DNA of 49,761 bases from Chlamydiota bacterium (GTDB lineage Bacteria > Chlamydiota > Chlamydiia > Chlamydiales > Rhabdochlamydiaceae): positions 1 to 49,761 of the forward strand of contig JAPLSW010000053.1 in NCBI GenBank assembly GCA_026398435.1, given 5' to 3'. The notes under the pieces are model-generated. The model did not search any database and was not told the DNA's origin. It saw only the letters and a list, made by a program, of their open reading frames with translations. This document shows positions 34,788 through 43,886 of the stretch, piece after piece (the first letter of the stretch is position 1; the number at the start of each line of letters is the position of its first letter). A program made the translations under genes and the position numbers.

Positions 34788-35831
34788 ATGCAAGTCGGAG
34801 TCCTTGGCATAAATTATAAGTCTTCTGAGTTAAAAGTTCGTGAAATTCTAGCAACAGCGGCCCAGGCCAATGTGGCAGGGGACTGCTTAAGTCTCTATAA
34901 CTTTTCTTGTGTATTACTTTCTACATGCAATAGAACGGAAATTTATTTTAGCGCAGAAGATCTAGCAGAAGCTCATACGCAGCTTCTCAAACTTCTTCGA
35001 ATAGATGTAGAGTGTCCCTTTGAGCACTACTTATATTCTTATTTTGGCGCTGAATGCTTTGCCCATCTTATCAAGGTTACATCGGGTTTTGATAGTGTGA
35101 TTTTTGGGGAGTCTGAGATCCAAAGACAGGTAAGAGAAGCTTATGAAAGTGCATCAGCTTTTCAGACGCTGCCCTCATGTATTCACTATATATTCCAGAA
35201 AGCCCTTAAGGTTGGCAAAAACATGCGCAGTAAGTTTCAGCTCCCAAGGATGCAGGCGTCTATTGAAGCTGTCATCCATGACCTCGTAAATGCCTTTTTT
35301 TTACATCCTAAAATTCCTTCTATTCTTTTCGTTGGCAACTCAGAGATTAACCGCAAAGTCCTTCATCATTTATGGAGTCGGGGGCTTGATAAAATAACGC
35401 TTGCCACAAGAGCTCCCATGCTTGCTAAGTCTTTGGAAAAAAAACAAGGGGTAAAACTCCTTCCATGGAAGGAGCTTGCCTCTTGGACCCAGTTTGATAT
35501 GATTGTATGTGGAACAAACCAAAAAGAGTATCTCTTGAAAAAAGAAGAAACCAGCTCTTATAAAGAGCCGGTAAATGTAATACCCTCATCTCTGATCATA
35601 GATTTAAGTATGCCAAGAAGCGTAGATCCGCAGCTTAGCCGCCATCCTCAAATTAGTCTATTTAACATCGAAGAGATCAATGCCTTTGTTGCTCAGAAAC
35701 AAAAGATCGGCCTTCAAGATCATGATGATATGAAGAAGACCTTGCAAAGTGCGGTGGCTTGTCAGCTTAACTGTTATATGAATAAGCAAAAAAAGGGAGC
35801 TGCATGCAATTTTTCTGCCAACTTGCTTTAA
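34788..35831 (+). CDS. hemA: Glutamyl-tRNA reductase
   Basis: 347 residues. N-terminal catalytic domain with GINYKSSELKVRE, the nucleophile-bearing LLSTCNRTEIYF and HLIKVTSGFDSVIFGESEIQ, followed by the NADPH domain. It reduces Glu-tRNA(Glu) to glutamate-1-semialdehyde, the first step of tetrapyrrole synthesis. It is shorter than E. coli HemA (418), with a reduced C-terminal dimerisation domain, as remembered for chlamydial HemA. The last 28 nt overlap the next gene. Confidence 0.95.
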   Translation: MQVGVLGINYKSSELKVREILATAAQANVAGDCLSLYNFSCVLLSTCNRTEIYFSAEDLAEAHTQLLKLLRIDVECPFEHYLYSYFGAECFAHLIKVTSGFDSVIFGESEIQRQVREAYESASAFQTLPSCIHYIFQKALKVGKNMRSKFQLPRMQASIEAVIHDLVNAFFLHPKIPSILFVGNSEINRKVLHHLWSRGLDKITLATRAPMLAKSLEKKQGVKLLPWKELASWTQFDMIVCGTNQKEYLLKKEETSSYKEPVNVIPSSLIIDLSMPRSVDPQLSRHPQISLFNIEEINAFVAQKQKIGLQDHDDMKKTLQSAVACQLNCYMNKQKKGAACNFSANLL

Positions 35832-36949
35832 GTTTCTTTTGTTTGTTTTCTCTTAGCGCAGCCTCTAAAGGCATTCCTAGCCAGGATGTGATTTTGCTTG
35901 AAGAAGGTCATGTGCATAAAGGGGATTATTTTATTGCGGGGTCAAGCGTAGAGATTTCAGGGGTAATCGAAGGAGATGCCTATGTTGCTTCCGGACAAGC
36001 AATTATCGACGGGGTGATCAAAGGAGATCTGCTTATTGTTTGCGGAAGTGCTGAAATCCCTGGTGAGGTTTTAGGAAATATCAGAATTCTCGGAGGGCAG
36101 GTAACTCTTTCGGGTAAAGTTGGAGGGAGCATTACACTGGTTGCAGGAAATGCGCAGCTTTCCCCATCAAATGTGATTCAGGGTAGTGCCATAGTTGTTT
36201 CTGCTAATGCAGATGTCCTCGGGAGCATACATGGTAATACTAAGCTCTTATCCTCGAATTTGCAATTTGCAAGTCATGTAGATGGGGATGTTACCGCCTA
36301 TGTAGGAGAGATGAGAGTCTCCTCAAAAGGATATATCGGCGGAGCTCTTAATTACCGAAGCACGCAGCCGGCCATAATCGATCGAGGGGCTGAGATCAAA
36401 GGACCTATTGATTATCACCCTTCTTTTTACCAAAGTTTTGTGGACTGGCCTTGGTTAAAAGGGCTAATCATCGGTTCTAAAATTCTAGCCCTTCTCATGA
36501 ACTTTATCTTTACCCTTGTATTCGGATGGATCCTCATTCGCTTATTTCCAAGTAAGCTCTCTCGTACCGTACAGGTATTAGATCATCAGCCGCTGCATTG
36601 TTTGAGCACGGGGCTAGTAGTCTTGGTTGCTATTCCTCTGCTTTGTCTTATTTTGCTTATCACCGTGCTTGGCGCTCCTTTTGCCCTAGCCCTCATAGCC
36701 TTAAATATCCTCGGATTTTATACGGCAAAGATCTTTGTTGTTATGTGGATCGCTTCAAAAGGTTTACATAAATACCACATCAAACGTGGCAAGCTTGCCA
36801 CCCTTGCTCTCGGACTCATTGCCTATTACCTGATAACAGTAATTCCCTTTATCGGAACCTTTGTATCTCTTCTTGCTATGCTCTGTGGAATGGGAGCTAT
36901 AGTTCTAGCTCAAAGAGAGCAACATCTGTTCCTCCCTCCGAGTCGGTAG
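35804..36949 (+). CDS. Bactofilin-like polymer-forming domain protein with membrane C terminus
   Basis: 381 residues. A signal-type N terminus (MQFFCQLALSFFCLFSLSAA) leads into a right-handed beta-helix-like series with short glycine-bearing turns (SGVIEGDAYVASGQAIIDGV, IKGDLLIVCGSAEIPGEV), the pattern of bactofilin/polymer-forming domains, to about residue 200. Three or four membrane helices follow (about 220-245, 265-310, 335-365). It may scaffold the envelope; location of the helix (periplasmic if the signal is used) is inferred. GGGAG precedes the ATG, which lies inside the end of hemA, so the two are coupled. Confidence 0.75.
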   Translation: MQFFCQLALSFFCLFSLSAASKGIPSQDVILLEEGHVHKGDYFIAGSSVEISGVIEGDAYVASGQAIIDGVIKGDLLIVCGSAEIPGEVLGNIRILGGQVTLSGKVGGSITLVAGNAQLSPSNVIQGSAIVVSANADVLGSIHGNTKLLSSNLQFASHVDGDVTAYVGEMRVSSKGYIGGALNYRSTQPAIIDRGAEIKGPIDYHPSFYQSFVDWPWLKGLIIGSKILALLMNFIFTLVFGWILIRLFPSKLSRTVQVLDHQPLHCLSTGLVVLVAIPLLCLILLITVLGAPFALALIALNILGFYTAKIFVVMWIASKGLHKYHIKRGKLATLALGLIAYYLITVIPFIGTFVSLLAMLCGMGAIVLAQREQHLFLPPSR

Positions 36950-37355
36950 CTGCTCGTATTGTGCATTTGACCATGACCTAAATACAATTACGGTTATGGT
37001 AAAAAGTGTTTTTTGAAGTCCTGAGCCTACGGTCATGCACAACTTACCCTGTTAAAACGTGTAAGATTTCACAATATTCCCGGGGAATAATGTGATGGAA
37101 ACCCATAAAATACAGGGAATATGGCGTTTTAAAAGATGAGGTGCTAATTTAAGTTATTGGTAATTAGCTTGTTACGGTGAATTTCCCTGTATCTAAGTGC
37201 ATTCTGTTAAGAAAATAATGTGAGAAGTGTTAATTCTAATATTTAATAAGGAGCGCTAAGCCATAGCAGCGATATCCGGAGTATGAAAAGAGCTGTAATA
37301 TTTAGATATGTATAAAAGTATGGCGATAAATGGTGGTTTTTTATATTATTAAGGT
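36950..37355. other. Gene-free stretch with an inverted repeat
   Basis: About 400 nt without a credible gene. It contains a near-perfect palindrome at 37069-37095 (CACAATATTCCC mirrored as GGGAATAATGTG, one mismatch) and a 9-nt inverted pair TACAGGGAA (37111-37119) / TTCCCTGTA (37183-37191). Its downstream end should carry the brnT promoter, but no strong -35/-10 stands out. Confidence 0.5.
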
Positions 37356-37637
37356 ATGGATAAACTGACATTCGAATGGGATCATGCCAAGAATCAGACG
37401 AACATAGTAAAACATGGGGTTTCATTTTTTGAAGCTCAACAGGCGTTTTTAGATCCGAAGCGTATTATCGCTGAAGATGTTGAACATTCAAAAGTGGAAA
37501 CGCGTTACTATTGCTTTGGCCGAGTTGAAGAATTCATTATGACTGTTCGGTTTACCTATAGAAATCAGAAAATCCGCATTTTTGGTGCAGGATTTTGGAG
37601 AAGCGGGAGGAAAATTTATGAAGAAGCGCAAAACTAA
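37356..37637 (+). CDS. brnT: BrnT-family ribonuclease toxin
   Basis: 93 residues. LTFEWDHAKNQTNIVKHGVS is the BrnT hallmark, with the later FGRVEEFIMTVRFTYR strand and RIFGAGFWRSGRKIYEE catalytic tail. BrnT is a RelE-fold RNase that stops translation until neutralised by BrnA. ATG at 37356 matches the family start. The 3' end overlaps brnA by 20 nt. Confidence 0.92.
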   Translation: MDKLTFEWDHAKNQTNIVKHGVSFFEAQQAFLDPKRIIAEDVEHSKVETRYYCFGRVEEFIMTVRFTYRNQKIRIFGAGFWRSGRKIYEEAQN

Positions 37638-37851
37638 ATATACAAATGAGCGCATTGGGAAAATTAAAATAGTTGATGATTTTTTGCCCAAGCCTAAGGA
37701 CTTAGTCTTAAAAGAAGAGACAACAAAAATCACTATATCTTTAACTAAATCCAGTATCGATTTTTTTAAGAGTGAAGCTGAGAAGTTGCATACAAATTAT
37801 CAAACAATGATTCGGGCTCTGTTAGATAAATATGCCTCTCACTATATTTAA
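37618..37851 (+). CDS. brnA: BrnA-family antitoxin
   Basis: About 77 residues. The basic N terminus and LPKPKDLVLKEETTKITISL, then LTKSSIDFFKSEAEKLHTNY, QTMIRALLDKYA form the ribbon-helix-helix of BrnA, which binds BrnT and represses the operon. ATG at 37618 has GGAGG 6 nt upstream and lies inside the end of brnT; an earlier ATG (37582) would extend into brnT and lacks a ribosome site. The brnT-brnA order is canonical. Confidence 0.88.
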   Translation: MKKRKTKYTNERIGKIKIVDDFLPKPKDLVLKEETTKITISLTKSSIDFFKSEAEKLHTNYQTMIRALLDKYASHYI

Positions 37852-37895
37852 AAGTTAAGTGAGAGTGTGAAAGCTTAAGGAAAGCAGCCTCCGCT

Positions 37896-38577
37896 TTACT
37901 GTTTTAGAAGGTCCTTTGACTGATTGTAGTGATAAAGGACGATGCCTGAGGCCACTGCCACATTTAAACTATCCACAATCGAATCGATAGGAATTTTGAC
38001 CTGCATTACAGCGGTATCAAGAACCTCTCGATCGATGCCTGTAGATTCTCTACCAAAAATGAGAAGTAGCAACGCCTTGCTTATCCTTCAATAGATTAGG
38101 TAAATCGCTCGTGGTATGGATTTTCATTTGGAAAATAGCTCCCCGTGAGACTTTGATGGTTCTTCGTAAGTATGGGGGCGATGAGTGGGTATCGACGATT
38201 AAATTCCGTATACCAAAGGCCACTGCATTGCGGATAATGGCTCCCACGTTTTCCGCATCGATGACTCCGTTAAGAACAACAGAAGCTCCCTGCATTTCGT
38301 TTAACGGAACATTTGGAGGTTTCATGCCTAGAGCCATAATCCCTTGGTGCATTTTGTAACCCGTAATTTTTTGGAGCTCTTCTTTGGTGGCAATTTCCAC
38401 TTTGATGCCAGCTGGAATTGTCAATTTGGGTACGTACTGCTCTTCCATCAAAAGAGAAACAACCGTTACATCACTTCTAAAAAGAGCCTTTATAACCTCT
38501 TCCCCTTCTCCAATAAAATAGGGCCCAAGATCTCGCATGCTAGAATAAAGGGGATATTCAGAGTCCTCCTTCATCAA
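37896..38577 (-). pseudogene. SpoU/TrmH-family RNA methyltransferase, frameshifted
   Basis: The first frame (38577 to 38050) encodes 175 residues with an N-terminal substrate-binding domain and SPOUT motif 1 (VLNGVIDAENVGAIIRNAVA), then stops with unrelated SHFW. The other frame continues from about 38064 with LLIFGRESTGIDREVL and IPIDSIVDSLNVAVASGIVL, which are SPOUT motifs 2 and 3, ending at TAA 37896-37898. Together they make a normal ~226-residue 2'-O-methyltransferase, so one nucleotide was gained or lost near 38064-38070. The ATG overlaps the autotransporter TGA by 3 nt. Confidence 0.9.
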
Positions 38578-41327
38578 AAACCTTTCCCGAGCTCAAGAGC
38601 TACCATATAAGACTGGAGCTTTGATCCAAACTCTCCCTGCAGATCCATTCCCAAGATAGGAATTTTTCGAGATGTAGGGTAGAAGGTCGCTTGGAATTCT
38701 ACGCCCCCTAGATTTTGTGTCGACATCGTGCCTGAGGCTATCGAGAAGGGAGATCCCCCTCCTACAAAAAGAGCTGAAAGCACATTATTTTGGAAGGGTA
38801 GCTGATTGATATAACTTGCCTTCTGAGCAAGAATGACCTGTCCCGATCTTATAGGCAGCGTTTCTTCTACATAAAGGCCCGCTTCAGTTCTCAGCAATGA
38901 GCTGTGTTGATGGGGGACACTCAGATCGAAGCCCGTAGGGCTTTTTTCTGTGTATCCTTTTTGCCACGTGTTGACCCAGTCAGCTCTTGCGAAAGGATCA
39001 ACGCTCAGCCAGTTACCTTTTGAGTAGGCATTTACTTGGAGCTCTGCATGAGGTGTTAAAACATACCCCTGTGTAGAGTATCTCGAGGTAAGGTGTCCGT
39101 TAAAATCTCTTTCTCCTTTCATTTGGTAGAAGCCTCCCCAACAGGAAAGATCTACGTAGACACGGTTTCCTTTCCATGATCCATAGACCACACCGATTTC
39201 CTGGTTGATGTTTGCATGGCCTAATCCCCCTTTCAGGTGGGCATGGTTATAGGCATAGGCTAGGCCCCCGCCAACGACATATCTTCCGAGTTTGGCATCA
39301 AAGGTACCAAGGGCTCCCACGACACTGTTAGTAAAAGCAGGGAGGTATCCTTGCTGTTTCTGGTTGATAAAGTCATAGAAAGGGACCACTTGAAAAAGGT
39401 AAGGTTTTTCTGTGTCGGAAGGTGTTTCTATCGGAGCGTGGTACTTGTCATCTGCATCTGCAAGAAATACTCCACTGCCCTGCTCAATACGCTGAGAAAT
39501 AGTCGTCTGTGTGCTTACATTTTGAGAGCGTTTCATTTGGGTTTGGAGGATTCTTGCTTGGGCAACAGAAGAGTTTAAGATGCTATTAGAAAGAGCACCT
39601 CCGGTGCCTGAGGTCCATCCGGAGGCAGTGTCGGCTTTTAGAAAGTATACATTGTAGCCAGGGCCAGTCCCTGCATCATAATACCAAGCAGTGTCAGGTC
39701 CTGCAGAGACGAGTAAAGCACTCCCTGACAGGAAGGGAAGAGTTGTGCTGGATGCAGTGATTCCACCTTCTTCTGGAGAAAGATAGTAGACACTACCATT
39801 AAAGGCTCCAGTTCCATAGCCATTGCCTTGATCGTAGTACCAAAGGGCATTAGAAAGTGTATCTTGAGTAAAGGAGATATTTAAAGTATTGAAAGTACAC
39901 GCCGCTGATTGGTAGGAGATAGTGTCTGCAGAGGCCTTGAGGTAATAGGCATTACCTACATAGGGGGTGCTTAAGAGAGAGTCTGCTTCGACATACCAAG
40001 CTTCTCCGGGTGCAGTTGTTACCAGATATTGATCGTAGGAATCAAAGTCTACAGTGATACGTTCTGAGGCGGTGATAGTACCTGAGTCGTAGGTGAGGTA
40101 GTAGACTTCTCCTGAATTGAAGTACCCATATTCATTAACATAATACCAAGCGGCATGAGGCTGTAGATCCGGAATTAAATTGACGGGCGCAGTAAAATTT
40201 ACTGTTTTGGAAGCGCTGACCGTGAGGCTTGGGCCGGTACTTGAACCGGTTAAATAGTACACATTCATTGCAGTAGTACTGCTATAGGTATCAAAGAACC
40301 ATGCTTCATTAGGTGTCGCATCAGGTTCAAGACCGCAGCGGTAGCTACTAAATGTTGCCGAACCTGATCCTACAAGTATTGCGCTAGAGCCTGAGTCGTA
40401 AGCTAAGTAATAGACATTTGATCCATAAGTATTAGATGTCGCACTATCAAAATACCAAGCGGTATTAAGTGCGTGATCTGCCACCAAATGGGGGTTTTCT
40501 TGTTGGAAGGTAAGTGTTTGAGAGCCTGTTAGCATGGAAGTTGAAGTGCTATCGAGGTAGTAGATATTTGCATTATAGGGGGCGTTTGCTCTTAGTAAAG
40601 CATCTGCGTACCAAGCAGCCGTCGGGTTAGTATCTAAGCTTAAGACAGGCGCCCCGCCTTGGAATGATATCCCTGTTGCACTGAGAAAGGTAATACCCTC
40701 TGTCGATCCTGTAAGGTAGTAGATATTGGCAGGGATCGCACTCTGGCCGCCAGGACTATCGTAATACCAAGCTGTGTCAGCTCCCTGAACCTTAGTCGGA
40801 GTAAGCTGCCACTCATTGTTGTAATTTTGCCCGAGGGTTAATGAAAGAGGCTCCGATGAGGTAATAGCATTTGTAGATCCTTTTAAATAGTAGACATTTC
40901 CCGTAGCATCTGCCCCTGCGTTTGCATGGTTATTTTGATCATAGGCCCAGGCAGAATTTGGAGTCGATATCGAGGTGGAAAAGAACTTATTAGTGTATTG
41001 CGAGTGTTGGAAGTCTAAAATTAGCTCACTTGAAGCCGAGATGCCTCCTGTGGCTCCTTGGAGAAAGTACACAGAGGCGGAAGTTCCTGTTAGGTTACTA
41101 TAATCATAGAACCATGCAGCGTTTGGAGTAAGGTCGCTTTGAAGTCCGGGAGAGTTTGTGTTAGAGGTAAATCCTAAAAAGGGAGGAGATGAGTTGATTT
41201 GCGTAAATGAAGTAATCTCCGAAGCCGCCAAAGACCCCTGTGGACTGAGTAAAAGTGAGCCCAAGCTGCAGCAGAGCAGCCCATACTGGTTCCATGGTTT
41301 CTGAGGATGTATAAAACTCTTACTCAT
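38574..41327 (-). CDS. Autotransporter with ten-repeat AWYYD/VYYL passenger
   Basis: 917 residues. A signal peptide (core YGLLCCSLGSLLLSPQGSLAA) is followed by a passenger of ten imperfect repeats (about residues 65-565), each with an AW[YF][YF]D motif and, 12-20 residues later, [VI]YYL. A linker (580-640) leads to a C-terminal autotransporter barrel (about 645-917) ending in aromatic F (LELGKGF). The passenger should be exported across the outer membrane. It lacks the GGAI and FxxN motifs of chlamydial Pmp proteins. GGAG lies 6 nt before the ATG. The stop overlaps the start of the broken SpoU gene. Confidence 0.88.
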   Translation of the reverse strand: MSKSFIHPQKPWNQYGLLCCSLGSLLLSPQGSLAASEITSFTQINSSPPFLGFTSNTNSPGLQSDLTPNAAWFYDYSNLTGTSASVYFLQGATGGISASSELILDFQHSQYTNKFFSTSISTPNSAWAYDQNNHANAGADATGNVYYLKGSTNAITSSEPLSLTLGQNYNNEWQLTPTKVQGADTAWYYDSPGGQSAIPANIYYLTGSTEGITFLSATGISFQGGAPVLSLDTNPTAAWYADALLRANAPYNANIYYLDSTSTSMLTGSQTLTFQQENPHLVADHALNTAWYFDSATSNTYGSNVYYLAYDSGSSAILVGSGSATFSSYRCGLEPDATPNEAWFFDTYSSTTAMNVYYLTGSSTGPSLTVSASKTVNFTAPVNLIPDLQPHAAWYYVNEYGYFNSGEVYYLTYDSGTITASERITVDFDSYDQYLVTTAPGEAWYVEADSLLSTPYVGNAYYLKASADTISYQSAACTFNTLNISFTQDTLSNALWYYDQGNGYGTGAFNGSVYYLSPEEGGITASSTTLPFLSGSALLVSAGPDTAWYYDAGTGPGYNVYFLKADTASGWTSGTGGALSNSILNSSVAQARILQTQMKRSQNVSTQTTISQRIEQGSGVFLADADDKYHAPIETPSDTEKPYLFQVVPFYDFINQKQQGYLPAFTNSVVGALGTFDAKLGRYVVGGGLAYAYNHAHLKGGLGHANINQEIGVVYGSWKGNRVYVDLSCWGGFYQMKGERDFNGHLTSRYSTQGYVLTPHAELQVNAYSKGNWLSVDPFARADWVNTWQKGYTEKSPTGFDLSVPHQHSSLLRTEAGLYVEETLPIRSGQVILAQKASYINQLPFQNNVLSALFVGGGSPFSIASGTMSTQNLGGVEFQATFYPTSRKIPILGMDLQGEFGSKLQSYMVALELGKGF
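39639..41117 (-). repeat. Ten tandem ~52-residue coding repeats
   Basis: The AW pair of the motif falls at about residues 71, 126, 186, 238, 290, 342, 393, 443, 494 and 547 (at 494 it is LW). Spacing is 50-60 with most at 51-53. Each unit has a YY[LF] partner. The repeats are diverged at DNA level, so this is an old protein repeat rather than a recent expansion. Confidence 0.85.
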
Positions 41328-41489
41328 AAAAAACTCCAGTAGTATTTCCTTAAAGACACATAATGCATTTATTTTTTTTGACTATAAAACGATGCGTGTA
41401 AAAAGGGAAAAGTATTTTTAGAGGAGAGGTCAAAAGCTAGTGATGTTTTTTTGCTCTACGCTTTTCTGATAGACAAATATAAAAATGAA

Positions 41490-41514
41490 AAAGGCCGCAT
41501 TCAATGCGGCCTTT
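41490..41514 (-). terminator. asnS terminator
   Basis: Perfect 11-bp stem AAAGGCCGCAT/ATGCGGCCTTT with a 3-nt loop, followed on the minus strand by TTCATTTTT. It begins about 25 nt after the asnS stop. Confidence 0.9.
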
Positions 41515-41538
41515 AGCGAAATCTATCACTTAGAAAGT

Positions 41539-42930
41539 TTAAAAATCAGCATGGCCTGGATAGCGAGGGAAGGGGATCACATCTCTAATATTTTCCATTC
41601 CTGTAGCAAATTGGATAAGCCTTTCAAAACCGGCTCCAAAGCCTGCATGGGGAACAGATCCATATTTTCTTAGCTCCATGTACCACCAGTAGTCTTTGGG
41701 GTCTAGACCGAACTCGATAATCCTTTTTTCTAAGACATCAAGGCGCTCTTCCCTTTGGCTTCCACCGATTAGCTCTCCAATTTTAGGGACGAGGACATCC
41801 ATGGCAGCAACCGTTTTTTGGTCGTCATTCATTCTCATGTAGAAGGCTTTGATTTCTTTCGGGTAGTCGGTGAGGATCACCGGCTTTTTGCAGTGCTCTT
41901 CAGCAAGATATCTCTCATGTTCCGATTGGAGATCACATCCCCAGCTTACTGGGTACTCAAACTTTTTATCCGCTTTTAGAAGGATCTCTATTGCATCGGT
42001 ATAGGTTAAATGAGCAAAGGGAGTTTCTGCGACAACGCGAAGTCTTTCAATAAGCCCTTTTTCTACAAAATTATCAAAAAATTCTAAGTCTTCTTGGCAG
42101 TGCTCGAGCACGTAGCGTATGACATATTGGAGATAGTCTTCTGCGCACTTCATATCTGTTTTAAGATCTGCAAAAGCCATCTCGGGTTCAATCATCCAAA
42201 ATTCCGCAAGGTGTCTTGAGGTGTTGGAGTTTTCTGCTCTAAATGTAGGCCCAAAGGTGTATACATCAGAGAGCGCGCAGGCAAGGGTCTCTGCATTGAG
42301 CTGACCTGATACTGTTAGGTAGGCCGGCTTTTGGAAGAAGTCTTTGCTATAATCAACTGTTCCATCGCTATGCTTTGGTAGCTTGTTCATGTCGAGCGTG
42401 GTTACGAGAAATTGTTCTCCCGCTCCTTCGCAATCTGATGCTGTTACAATAGGTGTTTGAACATACAGAAAGCCTTTACTCTGAAAAAAACTGTGAGTTG
42501 CAAAGGCAAGAGCATTGCGTACACGAAGAACGGCTCCCTGCGTATTGGTGCGAGGGCGCAGGTGGGCAATGGTTCGTAAAAACTCAAAGGAATGCCTCTT
42601 TTTTTGTAGAGGATACTCTTCAGGGCTGCACTGCCCGAAGAGCTGGATGCTTTTAGCTCGAACTTCCCACTTCTGCTTATGACCTTCTGGGCTTGCAACA
42701 AGCTCCCCTTCTATTTGAAGGGATGCGCCTGTTGAAATTTTCGCTAGGAGCTCTTCGTAATGAGGTAAGCTTTGATCGGCAACTACTTGGATTCCTGAAA
42801 GTGTCGATCCATCGTTGACTTCAATAAAAGCAAAAGTCTTTTGGTTACGCAGTGTGCGTACCCATCCACATAAGGTGATCGGCTGGCCGATTTGCGCGCT
42901 TTGAATGTCTTTAATTTTTGTTCTTTTCAT
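41539..42930 (-). CDS. asnS: Asparaginyl-tRNA synthetase
   Basis: About 463 residues, close to E. coli AsnRS (466). An N-terminal OB-fold anticodon domain ([20 protein letters not shown]) precedes the class II core with motif 2 [19 protein letters not shown] and motif 3 [12 protein letters not shown]. It charges tRNA(Asn). ATG at 42930 gives the family N terminus KRTKIKDI; an upstream in-frame ATG would overlap nfo. It starts 7 nt after the nfo stop, so nfo and asnS likely form one transcript. Confidence 0.95.
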   Translation of the reverse strand: MKRTKIKDIQSAQIGQPITLCGWVRTLRNQKTFAFIEVNDGSTLSGIQVVADQSLPHYEELLAKISTGASLQIEGELVASPEGHKQKWEVRAKSIQLFGQCSPEEYPLQKKRHSFEFLRTIAHLRPRTNTQGAVLRVRNALAFATHSFFQSKGFLYVQTPIVTASDCEGAGEQFLVTTLDMNKLPKHSDGTVDYSKDFFQKPAYLTVSGQLNAETLACALSDVYTFGPTFRAENSNTSRHLAEFWMIEPEMAFADLKTDMKCAEDYLQYVIRYVLEHCQEDLEFFDNFVEKGLIERLRVVAETPFAHLTYTDAIEILLKADKKFEYPVSWGCDLQSEHERYLAEEHCKKPVILTDYPKEIKAFYMRMNDDQKTVAAMDVLVPKIGELIGGSQREERLDVLEKRIIEFGLDPKDYWWYMELRKYGSVPHAGFGAGFERLIQFATGMENIRDVIPFPRYPGHADF

Positions 42931-42937
42931 GATTTTT

Positions 42938-43807
42938 TTAAGTATGGGTGGAGAATTCTCTGAGCATAGCAATCTCTTTTTTCCAAAGAGACGGCCCCTC
43001 AGGGGTTTCTAAATATTTAGGGATCTCTCTTGTAAGAGGATGGGTCATAAGGGTTTTAAAGCACTCGATGCCGATTTCTCCTTCGCCAAGTGGTGCATGA
43101 CGATCTCTATGGGAATCAAAAGGCTTTAGAGAGTCGTTCATATGAAAGGCATAAAGGTGTTTTATCCCGACGATCTTGTCGAACTGCTGTATGGTATGCT
43201 CTACCGCTTCTTTTGTACGTAGGTCGTAGCCTGCAGCAAAGATATGGCAGGTATCGATGCATACACCAATCGGTATTTTATGATGGGTCCGATCTATAAT
43301 ATAATCTAGGTGCTCAAATTTATGGCCCACACAAGTTCCTTGGCCGGCGGTAGCTTCAAGCAAGATCCGAGTCTGCCCTTTAGCAATTTCCTTTTCGAAG
43401 GAAAGAAGGCTCTCAACAATGGTATCAAGACACTGCTCTTCGGAGGAGTCAAGTGCTGATCCTGGATGGAAGTTTAAGAAGGTAATGCCAAGAGCATGAC
43501 ACCTTTGGATTTCTTCTGTAAAAGCGAACCGGCTTTTAGTAAGACCTTCTTCGCTCGGAGACCCTAGGTTAATCAGGTAGCTATCGTGGCTCATGATCTT
43601 TTTAAGACCAAGTTCTTCTTGCAGTCTTTTAAAAAGGACAGATTCCTCTTCAGAGATGGGTTTATTATTCCATCTTTTTTGATTGCGCGTAAATATTTGG
43701 ATCGTGGTAGCGCCGATCTCAGCTCCTTCGAGCAGGGCGTTTTCAAGGCCGCCGGCCGTCGATGTATGGGCGCCAATAAGGAGATTTTCTTTAGGTGTTT
43801 TTTGCAT
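42938..43807 (-). CDS. nfo: Endonuclease IV (AP endonuclease)
   Basis: 289 residues of the Nfo TIM-barrel family: [34 protein letters not shown] and [20 protein letters not shown] carry the zinc ligands. It cleaves abasic sites in base-excision repair. It is divergent from murJ with about 79 nt between the starts. Confidence 0.96.
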   Translation of the reverse strand: MQKTPKENLLIGAHTSTAGGLENALLEGAEIGATTIQIFTRNQKRWNNKPISEEESVLFKRLQEELGLKKIMSHDSYLINLGSPSEEGLTKSRFAFTEEIQRCHALGITFLNFHPGSALDSSEEQCLDTIVESLLSFEKEIAKGQTRILLEATAGQGTCVGHKFEHLDYIIDRTHHKIPIGVCIDTCHIFAAGYDLRTKEAVEHTIQQFDKIVGIKHLYAFHMNDSLKPFDSHRDRHAPLGEGEIGIECFKTLMTHPLTREIPKYLETPEGPSLWKKEIAMLREFSTHT

Positions 43808-43886
43808 AGGTTATTTTCTTCTTCCAAAAACCTCAATTTTAGGAGATAGTATAGATCTTTACAAGATACATTCTATTTGGAGCTTT

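Noticed and set aside
39639..41117. Repeat array as CRISPR or DNA-level tandem repeat
   Set aside because: The units are protein-level repeats in one long frame; DNA copies are diverged and there are no fixed spacers. No CRISPR array is seen in the window.
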